Origin: Pseudomonadota bacterium
Lineage (GTDB): Bacteria > Pseudomonadota > Gammaproteobacteria > Burkholderiales > Thiobacillaceae
Direction: 5' to 3'
NCBI GenBank assembly: GCA_021791235.1
Contig: JAJYXA010000381.1
Location: 1-6,579, forward strand
Length of the DNA stretch: 6,579 nucleotides
The notes under the pieces were generated by a model. It saw nothing but the letters and a program-made list of their open reading frames with translations, did no database searches and was not told where the DNA came from. The position numbers were made by a program, and so were the translations under genes. This document shows, one piece after another, positions 1 through 5,294 of the stretch; the stretch's first letter is position 1; each line of letters starts with the position of its first letter.

Positions 1-59
1 TCTACGCTGTGCTGGCCCTGGATCCCAACCCCGGAGGAACAAAGAAACTCATCGTCTGA
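1..59 (+). CDS. Possible C-terminal end of an unidentified plus-strand protein (partial)
   Basis: One forward frame (first full codon at 3) reads YAVLALDPNPGGTKKLIV and stops with TGA at 57-59. The composition looks protein-like, with a hydrophobic stretch, a DPNPGG turn and a basic end. The other two forward frames are also open across this short stretch but read as Arg/Ser/Thr-rich peptides typical of non-coding GC-rich DNA. If real, the gene enters from the left and converges on the flg operon. I do not recognise the protein, and 18 residues are too few to name a family. The choice of frame is an inference. Confidence 0.25.
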   Translation, partial: YAVLALDPNPGGTKKLIV

Positions 60-175
60 GTCCGAAACGACGCGAATGTAGTGCCACTCGGACAAATCGA
101 GCGACGTAACCCATTGATCGAGCACAACGAGTTTCTATCGACGTTAAAGATGGGCTAATGGAAGCAGAAAAACAT

Positions 176-194
176 ATCGAGCTGCGGCGACAGA
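176..194 (+). repeat. 19-bp direct repeat, copy 1
   Basis: ATCGAGCTGCGGCGACAGA is identical to 341-359. The match is exactly 19 bp, and the flanking bases differ on both sides (T versus G before, T versus G after). The two copies bracket 146 bp that contain the long palindrome and two more hairpins. This could be a target-site-like or recombination duplication, or part of a small dispersed intergenic repeat. Confidence 0.85.
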
Positions 195-234
195 TTTTGT
201 ATAAAACCCCCACACCATTCTTGTTTTTATCCAG

Positions 235-285
235 AACCCTGTTTTTGCTACGGATGCGCTTTTCATCCGTAGCAAAAACAGGGTT
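235..285. repeat. Perfect 22-bp inverted repeat with 7-nt loop
   Basis: Arms 235-256 and 264-285 are exact reverse complements, with CGCTTTT (257-263) between them. The core is GCTACGGATG / CATCCGTAGC, bordered by T5 on the left arm and A5 on the right arm, then CCCTG/CAGGG and AA/TT at the outer ends. On either strand the T-run precedes the core stem and the A-run follows it, so the core is not a textbook intrinsic terminator. The whole structure could still form a very stable hairpin in RNA from either direction, which fits an end-of-transcript or RNA-stabilising role between convergent genes. It could also be a dispersed palindromic repeat. Confidence 0.85.
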
Positions 286-340
286 GGCGCGCGGCGCGCG
301 CAATGGCCGCTCGTCGACAGCGGCAGACGCGAGAGGGTAG

Positions 341-359
341 ATCGAGCTGCGGCGACAGA
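341..359 (+). repeat. 19-bp direct repeat, copy 2
   Basis: This is the second exact copy of ATCGAGCTGCGGCGACAGA, 165 bp after the first and 26 bp beyond the stop codon of the lipoprotein gene (386-388). Both copies are in the same orientation. It lies just downstream of the end of the flg operon, so it is outside any gene I can support. Confidence 0.85.
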
Positions 360-385
360 GCCTGTATGGAATCCTCGCGTCGTGA

Positions 386-877
386 TCAGCGATTCAGCTG
401 AATGACGCCCTGCGCCACACGCTGCGCCAGCGGCAGCGTTGACTCGACACCCTCGGTGTACTCCGTCAGGGTGTAGCCGGCGTAGCCGCCGTCGCGCGCG
501 ATCTGCTCGGCGCGGCGCGCAAGCAACTGCACCGCCTCGCCGTCGCCGCCGCTGGCAAAGCGCTTCTTGCGCAGCGAGATGCGCACGCGATCGGCGCCCA
601 GCGGCGTCTGCTCGAGCTGCCAGTTCGGGGCCAGCGGATCAACCGCCCAATAAAGCGCAGCCCCCAGCAATATGTTCTCGACGCTCAGCGATACCGCGGG
701 CGTGAGGTTATAGGATTTGTTCGGGATCAGGGTGCTGACGCTATTGCCGGAAGCATCGACCGCGCTCGGATTCTTGCTGACCGAGGCGCAAGCTGCCGTC
801 ATTGCCGCGACGAGACAAAGCGCGGCCAGACGCGTCGTACTTGCCTTGGAGCGCGTGCGTGCCAATTTCGTGCTCAC
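386..877 (-). CDS. Small predicted lipoprotein, translationally coupled to flgL
   Basis: This is a 163-residue protein of unknown function. Residues 1-16 are basic and Ser/Thr-rich. They are followed by a hydrophobic segment (about 17-29) ending in T-A-A-C, so Cys30 is a plausible lipidation site for signal peptidase II; Thr at -3 is less usual than Leu. The rest has two parts: a hydrophobic patch around SLSVENILLGAALYWAV (63-79) followed by DPLAPNW, and a charged segment from about 97 to 157 with RISLRKKRF, GGDGE and GYAGYTLTEYTEGVEST. The start is GTG at 875-877, and its GTGA overlaps the flgL stop TGA (874-876). No Shine-Dalgarno sequence precedes it, so coupling to flgL translation is likely. 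It is the last gene of the operon. An envelope role linked to motility is only an inference from position, and no known family is recognised with confidence. Confidence 0.85.
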   Translation of the reverse strand: MSTKLARTRSKASTTRLAALCLVAAMTAACASVSKNPSAVDASGNSVSTLIPNKSYNLTPAVSLSVENILLGAALYWAVDPLAPNWQLEQTPLGADRVRISLRKKRFASGGDGEAVQLLARRAEQIARDGGYAGYTLTEYTEGVESTLPLAQRVAQGVIQLNR

Positions 878-2133
878 AGGTAATTGAACAGCGACAGCCC
901 CGACACCTTGGCGAAGGATTTCTGCGCTGCTTCCAGGTTTACCTGCTGCTGCGTGAGTTCGGAAGCCGCCCTGGCGTAGTCGACGTCCTGCAGGCTCGAT
1001 ATGGTTTGGCTGTACTGCAGCGCCTGGTTGTCGCCTACGCTTTTCACCAAATCGAGCTCCTTCATGCGCGAACCGGTTGAAGAGCGCACCGTGGAGATGT
1101 TCTCCAGCGCATTGTCGAGGTCGCGTTGTAAGGCGGTGAGTCCGTTGGTCAGCGCCGCGTTGCTGGAGGATGTCTGCAGCAGGTTGGCCAGATCATCGAT
1201 CGTCTTGAATACATCCTGATGGGTGCTTGCCTTGACCGTGAAGCTGTCGCCATCGGACGGTGCTCCGGAAATGCTCAGCCGTGCGCCGAAATCGAACGCC
1301 GGCGGCCCCGCTTGACTGAAGTCGATGTTGCTGCCGCTGGTGTAGGTTCGCGGCGCCGCCCCCGGCGCGGCCCCGGTCAGCAGCGAATTTCCAGAGACGT
1401 TGTCGATGATGTCATATTTGGTGACGCCGCCGCTGACGGAAAACTTGATGGTGTAGTCCTTGTGGTTTCCCACGGCATTCCACTTTGCCGGATCGAGCAC
1501 GGTGCCGGAATCGATCACCCCGCTGCCGCCATTGGTCGCCGCCGCCTGAGTGGCGAATCTGCCGTTGCCGTCGGCAATGCGCTGAAATACGTCTGCCCCC
1601 GAGTCGCTGACCGCGATCTGGCGCGAGGAACTGACCTGGATCAGGCGCTGCCCCTGGTCCCCGTTGTAGGCAACCACGCCGGGGGCCGACTCGCTGAACG
1701 GGCGCGTCCCCCCCTGGTAACCGGAAAACAGGTATTGCCCGCCGGCGTCGGTGCTGTTGGCCAGGCCGAGCAGGTCCTGATAGCTGCCGCGCAGCGCGGC
1801 GGCAAGGCTGGCGCGGTCGCTCTGGTTCAACGTCGGGTCGCCGGCATTGACGCTTATGTCCCGGACATTTTGCAGCAGCGTAGTGATGCTCCCCAGCGTC
1901 GACTCTTCCAGAGTCAGGCTGTCGCTGGCGCTGCCGTTGTTGGTGGCGTATTGCGCATTGATCGACTGCGACTGCGACACCTCGAGCACGCGCGCCGCGG
2001 CGACCGGATCGTCTGCCGGCGTCAGGATGCGCCGGCCGCTCGAAATCTGCTGCTGCACCTGCATCAGCTTTTCCGTTTGCTGCTGCATGGCGCGTATGCC
2101 GGATTCGTAGATGGTGCTGGTGCTGATACGCAT
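874..2133 (-). CDS. flgL: Flagellar hook-filament junction protein FlgL (HAP3)
   Basis: FlgL is the second of the two junction proteins between hook and filament, exported by the flagellar type III system. It has 419 residues against about 317 in E. coli. The N-terminal flagellin-like helix region is clear: MRISTSTIYESGIRAMQQQ (1-19), ISSGRRILTPADDPVAAARVL (30-50). The C-terminal helical region is also clear, with VRSSTGSRMKELDL (349-362), LQDVDYARAASELTQQQ (381-397) and the end SLFNYL. The extra length is a beta-type insert at about 195-303, containing YTSGSNIDF (264-272) and ISGAPSDGDSFTV (288-300), which resembles a segment of FlgK. The ATG at 2131-2133 has a good AAGGAG (2140-2145) six bases upstream. 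It follows flgK after a 94-bp hairpin-rich spacer and overlaps the downstream lipoprotein gene by four bases. Confidence 0.97.
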   Translation of the reverse strand: MRISTSTIYESGIRAMQQQTEKLMQVQQQISSGRRILTPADDPVAAARVLEVSQSQSINAQYATNNGSASDSLTLEESTLGSITTLLQNVRDISVNAGDPTLNQSDRASLAAALRGSYQDLLGLANSTDAGGQYLFSGYQGGTRPFSESAPGVVAYNGDQGQRLIQVSSSRQIAVSDSGADVFQRIADGNGRFATQAAATNGGSGVIDSGTVLDPAKWNAVGNHKDYTIKFSVSGGVTKYDIIDNVSGNSLLTGAAPGAAPRTYTSGSNIDFSQAGPPAFDFGARLSISGAPSDGDSFTVKASTHQDVFKTIDDLANLLQTSSSNAALTNGLTALQRDLDNALENISTVRSSTGSRMKELDLVKSVGDNQALQYSQTISSLQDVDYARAASELTQQQVNLEAAQKSFAKVSGLSLFNYL

Positions 2134-2139
2134 GAGCCG

Positions 2140-2145
2140 CTCCTT
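2140..2145 (-). promoter_or_regulatory. Ribosome-binding site of flgL
   Basis: The minus strand reads AAGGAG, then six bases, then the flgL ATG. It is the strongest Shine-Dalgarno match before any annotated flg gene in the window and fixes the flgL start. Confidence 0.8.
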
Positions 2146-2160
2146 CGAGGTTCTTACAAG

Positions 2161-2225
2161 ACGAAGGGGTACTTCCCCTCGTGCTCCCCTAAATCAGGGG
2201 CCATTGCGTCGCTTCCGCAATGGCC
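2161..2225 (-). repeat. Three tandem stem-loops in the flgK-flgL spacer
   Basis: In transcript order, stem 1 is GGCCATTGCG / CGCAATGGCC, a perfect 10 bp with a 7-nt loop (2199-2225), starting 2 bp after the flgK stop TAA. Stem 2 is CCCCT / AGGGG with a 5-nt loop (2186-2200) and shares two bases with stem 1, so the two compete at their edges. Stem 3 is ACGAGGGG / CCCCTTCGT with one bulged base and a 5-nt loop (2161-2182). None is followed by a T-run, so they do not look like intrinsic terminators. They would sit in the mRNA between flgK and flgL and could protect mRNA ends, set relative expression or guide processing. That function is inferred. Confidence 0.75.
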
Positions 2226-2227
2226 GC

Positions 2228-4183
2228 TTACTTGCCGAGGTCCAGCACGGTCTGGAACAAGGTGCTGGCGATCTGCATCATTTTGCCCGAGGCCTGATAG
2301 GCCTGTTGGTAACGCAACAGGTTGGCCGCTTCCTCGTCGAGATTGACGCCCGACACCGACTGCTGTGCCTGCAGATCCTGCGCAATCACGTTCTTCTGTG
2401 CCGTCGCCATCACCCCCGTTTGCCGTGCCATGTTGCCGGTCTGGTTCACCAGCTGACTGTAGGCGCCCTGGAACGTGGTCGTAGGCCGGCTGCCGCCGGC
2501 GCTTTGTCCCAGGGTATTGGCCGTTTGCAGCGTACCGAGCGCAAGCGCGTTGCGGTTGTCGCCTACGCCATTGGTGTTGCGGTCGATGGTGAACACGTCG
2601 CCGTTCGCCGGCGTTCCCGTGATGGCGATACTCATACCGTTGAAACTGATGTTGCTGCCCGATGCATAAGCGACCGGACCCGCGGCTGGCGCCGCGCCGC
2701 TGACGACGAACTGGCTCGCCGCCGCGTCATACTTGAGCGTCACGGTGCCCGGCAGCGGCAGACTGGCGACGCTGGAAACACTGCCTGGCGATATGGTTGC
2801 GCTGCCGCTGTTGCTGAGCGCGGCGCCGGTGCGGATCGGCGACGCCGCGGCGATCGCCGCAGGATCGGTCAACGCGACGCCGAGACTCCCTGCGCCGAAG
2901 CGGGTCGGTTCGATCAGCCAGCTGTCGTTCAGCGCGGCTCCCGCTGACAGGTTCAGAGTAATGCCGTCCACGTTGTAGTTGAAACCGGGAGGCGACGCGG
3001 TCGCAGTCGGAAACGCGACCGCGGTCGTCACGCCGTCCGAGATCCGCGTCAGCGTGAAGGTTTCGTTGCCGCCGGCGGCGCCGTTGTACTGCAGTCGATA
3101 GTCGCTGGTGGTGAGCGTGCCGACGTTCTGCAGCGCCGCCGTGACGGCAGCATTGCCCGCATTTTTCGTGCTCGGCAGCACTGCCGGACCAGCTACCTTG
3201 AAAAACGGCTTGCCCAGCGCGCCGTTGAGATCCTGGCCGAGCGCATGCTGATCGTTGAAGGTTTGCGCCACGCCCATGGCCATGCGGCCGAGCGCGTTTT
3301 GCACAGCGTCGAGCGACTCGCTGCGAAAGCCGAGCAGGCCACCAAGCGTTCCTCCCTGGATGCTGGCTGGCGCAAGCAGCGCGATCGTCGCTCCGTTCTG
3401 ATAACCCACATCGACGCGCTGCGGATCCTCGAGCGAAGGCGCGGCGACCAGCCCGAATGCCTGGGTGCCGACGACGACGGGTTGGCCGTTGCCGACGAAA
3501 ACGTCATAGCTGCCGTCGCTTTCCTTTACCACAGAAGCGCGGACTTCCTGATTCAGCGCAGCGACCAGCGCGTCGCGTTGGTCGCGCAGGTCGTTCGCCG
3601 GTTGCAGTGCAGTCGAACTCTCGGTTACCTGGATATTATGGTTGAGGGTGGCGATCTGCTGCGCATAACTGTTGATCGAAGCAATGCTGCCGGCGATGCC
3701 CGCATTGATGCCGCTGCGTAGGTCCGCGATTTGCTGATCGAGCCCCTGAAACGTCGCACTCAGCGCGTTCGCCGATGACAGCAGCGCCTGGCGCGAAGGC
3801 ATCGATTCCGGATGCGAGGCGACGTCCGCCACCCCGCCGAAAAAGGCCTGTAGCGCGGGGGCGAGCCCGGTGCTCCCGTCGCCGAGCATGTTGTTCAGCT
3901 GGGTGATCTGCGCGTTATAGGCATCGAGCTGGCTGCCTTGCGTCTGCGCCAGCGTGAGCTGATTCGCCAAAGCGTCGCTGTAGATGCGTTTGACCGTGCT
4001 CACCGCCACGCCCTGGCCGAAGAAGCCGCCCCCGGTAAACTGCGGGGTATTGCTCACCTGGACCACCTCCTGGCGCGTAAACCCGGGAGTCGATGCGTTG
4101 CTGATATTGTGTCCGGTCGTGACTAGTCCGGCCTGCGCAGCGTTCATGCCGCTGATGCCGATACCGAAAATGCTCGTTCCCAT
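2228..4183 (-). CDS. flgK: Flagellar hook-associated protein FlgK (HAP1)
   Basis: FlgK is the first junction protein placed on the hook tip. It has 651 residues, somewhat longer than the roughly 550 of E. coli. The N-terminal rod/hook-type motif is seen at ISGMNAAQAGLVTTGHNISN (10-29) followed by ASTPGFTRQE (30-39), and the C-terminal partner helix at VNLDEEAANLLRYQQAYQAS (613-632) ending in FQTVLDLGK. The helical region at about 140-215 (LSATFQGLDQQIADLRSGIN, NDLRDQRDALVAALNQ) is typical of the family. The middle carries two beta-rich inserts, at about 357-430 (DYRLQY, NETFTLTRISDG, GITLNL) and about 478-537 (YASGSNISF, ITGTPANGDVFTI). The ATG at 4181-4183 directly abuts the stop TAG of a small upstream ORF. 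Its own ribosome-binding site is only a G-rich stretch (GGCGGGGG) eight bases upstream. A sigma-28-like promoter lies just upstream. Confidence 0.97.
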   Translation of the reverse strand: MGTSIFGIGISGMNAAQAGLVTTGHNISNASTPGFTRQEVVQVSNTPQFTGGGFFGQGVAVSTVKRIYSDALANQLTLAQTQGSQLDAYNAQITQLNNMLGDGSTGLAPALQAFFGGVADVASHPESMPSRQALLSSANALSATFQGLDQQIADLRSGINAGIAGSIASINSYAQQIATLNHNIQVTESSTALQPANDLRDQRDALVAALNQEVRASVVKESDGSYDVFVGNGQPVVVGTQAFGLVAAPSLEDPQRVDVGYQNGATIALLAPASIQGGTLGGLLGFRSESLDAVQNALGRMAMGVAQTFNDQHALGQDLNGALGKPFFKVAGPAVLPSTKNAGNAAVTAALQNVGTLTTSDYRLQYNGAAGGNETFTLTRISDGVTTAVAFPTATASPPGFNYNVDGITLNLSAGAALNDSWLIEPTRFGAGSLGVALTDPAAIAAASPIRTGAALSNSGSATISPGSVSSVASLPLPGTVTLKYDAAASQFVVSGAAPAAGPVAYASGSNISFNGMSIAITGTPANGDVFTIDRNTNGVGDNRNALALGTLQTANTLGQSAGGSRPTTTFQGAYSQLVNQTGNMARQTGVMATAQKNVIAQDLQAQQSVSGVNLDEEAANLLRYQQAYQASGKMMQIASTLFQTVLDLGK

Positions 4184-4261
4184 CTAGGCAGCCCCCGCCG
4201 TGGCCCGGCTAATCCTTGTTAGCGGCAATTCCGCGGGAATGTTGAGTGACGCATTATTCAT
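4184..4261 (-). CDS. Possible 25-codon leader ORF directly upstream of flgK
   Basis: The ORF starts with ATG at 4259-4261, reads MNNASLNIPAELPL then TRISRATAGAA, and ends with TAG at 4184-4186, immediately touching the flgK ATG. It has an AAGGAG (4270-4275) eight bases upstream, a better ribosome-binding site than flgK itself. Translation termination here could hand ribosomes to flgK. The candidate sigma-28 promoter lies inside this ORF, so only transcripts reading through from flgJ could translate it. I recognise no family. It may be a coupling leader or a chance ORF. Confidence 0.35.
   Translation of the reverse strand: MNNASLNIPAELPLTRISRATAGAA
4219..4245 (-). promoter_or_regulatory. Candidate sigma-28 (FliA) promoter for flgK-flgL-lipoprotein
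   Basis: On the minus strand TCAACATT (4238-4245), an 11-base gap and GCCGCTAA (4219-4226) match the flagellar class 3 consensus TAAAGTTT-N11-GCCGATAA at 12 of 16 positions with the exact spacing. The -10 differs at one base. Transcription would start about 30 bases before the flgK ATG. In enteric bacteria flgKL is known to have its own FliA-dependent promoter, which supports the call, but this site was found by eye only. Confidence 0.5.
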
Positions 4262-4280
4262 AGCACAAACTCCTTGGTGT

Positions 4281-4303
4281 CCATTTCAACGGTGTCGAAA
4301 TGG
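4281..4303 (-). repeat. 10-bp stem-loop in the flgJ-flgK spacer
   Basis: In the transcript CCATTTCGAC, loop ACC, GTTGAAATGG forms ten pairs, one of them G-U. On the plus strand the same position would be an A-C mismatch, so the structure favours RNA in the operon direction. It sits six bases before the AAGGAG of the leader ORF and has no T-run after it. It could be a processing or stability element that separates the early flgHIJ message from flgKL. Confidence 0.6.
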
Positions 4304-4356
4304 CCACGGACCTGGGACAGCGCAAGAGGCGCCATCCCGCCATGCGTAATCAGCCC

Positions 4357-5244
4357 TCAGGCCATGATGGTATGGCGCATGCGCGCGCCGTTCAGGATGC
4401 TGGTGAGCTTGTCGGCATAGCGCGGATCGGTGGCGTAGCCGGCGCGCTGCAAGCCCCGGGCAAAGCCGGCGCTGTCGGTTTGCCTGAGCACCGCCGCATA
4501 ACGCCGATTTCCCTGCATCAGAGCGGCATAGTCCTTGAACGATTCGGCATAGGAAGCATAGGCACGAAACTTCTGCACCAGCTTGTGCGGCGCCCCGTCG
4601 ATGTATTCGGTGGTCATGACATTCACGGTGGCGCCTTTCCAATCGCGCCCGGCCTTGATGCCGAACAAGTTGAAACTCGGGCTGCCGTCGGCGGCGCGGA
4701 TCTCGTGCTTGCCCCAGCCGCTTTCCAGCGCTGCGTGGCCGAGCAGGAAGCGCGCGGGTATGCCGGTCGCATGGCTCGCCTCGATCGCGTGTTGCTTCAT
4801 GCGCAAGAGGAAGTCCTGGCCCTGCTGCATCCGCTTGATCTTGACAGGGCCCGGTTTCGACTCCGGCGCGGCGCCCGCCGCTGAGCCTGCCGTATTCACG
4901 TCTGGCGGCTGCGCCGGCCGCTCGGCGCCCGTCACCGCTGCGCGATTGCGTGTCAGCTGCCGCAGCATGAGGTCGGCTAGGCCGATGCCCTTGGCCGAAA
5001 GGCTCTGCGCCATCTGCTGGTCGAGCATCGACGTGTACATGCGCGTCTGGTCGCTGTCCATCAATCCGTCCTGCGGCGTCGCATCGCGCATACTCTTCAG
5101 CAGCGTTTGCAGGAACACCGCCTCGAACTGCTGCGCCGCGCCCTTCGCCGCGAGCTCCGGATTGCGCTTCGCCTGCAGCCGCAGCGCATCCAGGCCGTGC
5201 GCATCGAGCGCGAGACTGCCGCTAACGTCGTTGCTCTGAATCAT
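4357..5244 (-). CDS. flgJ: Flagellar rod cap and peptidoglycan hydrolase FlgJ
   Basis: FlgJ acts in the periplasm, where it caps the growing rod and opens peptidoglycan for it. The 295-residue protein has both expected parts. The N-terminal rod-binding domain covers about 30-95 (AAQQFEAVFLQTLLKSMRDA, DQTRMYTSMLDQQMAQSLS, GIGLADLM). A Pro/Ala-rich linker (about 105-134) leads to the C-terminal GH73 glucosaminidase domain at about 140-290. In that domain ALESGWG (172-178) carries the predicted catalytic acid Glu174. FNLFGIKAG, TTEYIDG (Glu213) and FRAYASYAESFKDYAALM (Asp238) match the other conserved acidic positions known from Salmonella FlgJ, and the end has GYATDPRYADKL. There is no signal peptide, as expected for a flagellar-exported protein. 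ATG at 5242-5244 follows flgI by 50 bp with a weak AAAGAG upstream. Confidence 0.97.
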   Translation of the reverse strand: MIQSNDVSGSLALDAHGLDALRLQAKRNPELAAKGAAQQFEAVFLQTLLKSMRDATPQDGLMDSDQTRMYTSMLDQQMAQSLSAKGIGLADLMLRQLTRNRAAVTGAERPAQPPDVNTAGSAAGAAPESKPGPVKIKRMQQGQDFLLRMKQHAIEASHATGIPARFLLGHAALESGWGKHEIRAADGSPSFNLFGIKAGRDWKGATVNVMTTEYIDGAPHKLVQKFRAYASYAESFKDYAALMQGNRRYAAVLRQTDSAGFARGLQRAGYATDPRYADKLTSILNGARMRHTIMA

Positions 5245-5294
5245 GTTGGTTTTGGCTCTTTGATTTCGGTCTTTTGCGCGCGCCGTGCAGGCGA

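Larger units (their letters stand above)
60..385. other. Convergent intergenic region, repeat-rich, no convincing gene
   Basis: This stretch separates the presumed plus-strand gene end from the minus-strand lipoprotein gene. It holds a perfect long palindrome (235-285), a GC-rich hairpin at 287-301 (GCGCGC-GGC-GCGCGC), another at 306-324 (GCCGCT, 7-nt loop, AGCGGC), and a 19-bp direct repeat at 176-194 and 341-359. The part from about 130 to 285 is visibly more AT-rich than the genes around it, with several T and A runs. Short ORFs on both strands run through the palindrome and repeats and have no ribosome-binding site or family features, so I do not call them genes. No stem followed by a T-tract typical of an intrinsic terminator was found for either strand. 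Confidence 0.6.

Noticed and set aside
60..93. GTCCGA / TCGGAC inverted repeat as a terminator for the left plus-strand gene
   Set aside because: It has only six base pairs with a 22-base loop and no T-run afterwards, so it is too weak to call.
49..303. 84-codon minus-strand ORF in the left intergenic region
   Set aside because: It reads through the long palindrome and the first 19-bp repeat, has no ribosome-binding site and no protein-like features.
158..340. 60-codon plus-strand ORF in the left intergenic region
   Set aside because: It contains both arms of the palindrome and the GC-rich hairpins; no supporting start signal or family similarity.
176..359. CRISPR-like array from the 19-bp repeats
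   Set aside because: There are only two copies with 146 bp between them, far from the regular short spacing of CRISPR repeats.
1219..2346. 375-codon plus-strand open frame opposite flgL
   Set aside because: It runs across flgL, the spacer and the end of flgK. Composition is typical of an antisense shadow and flgL is well supported on the other strand.
2111..2947. 278-codon plus-strand open frame opposite flgK and flgL
   Set aside because: It covers the end of flgK and the hairpin spacer and shows no recognisable domain, with an Arg-rich shadow composition.
4286..4642. 118-codon minus-strand ORF overlapping the flgJ end
   Set aside because: It lies in another frame of flgJ, is rich in Arg, Cys and His, and has no ribosome-binding site; flgJ explains this stretch.
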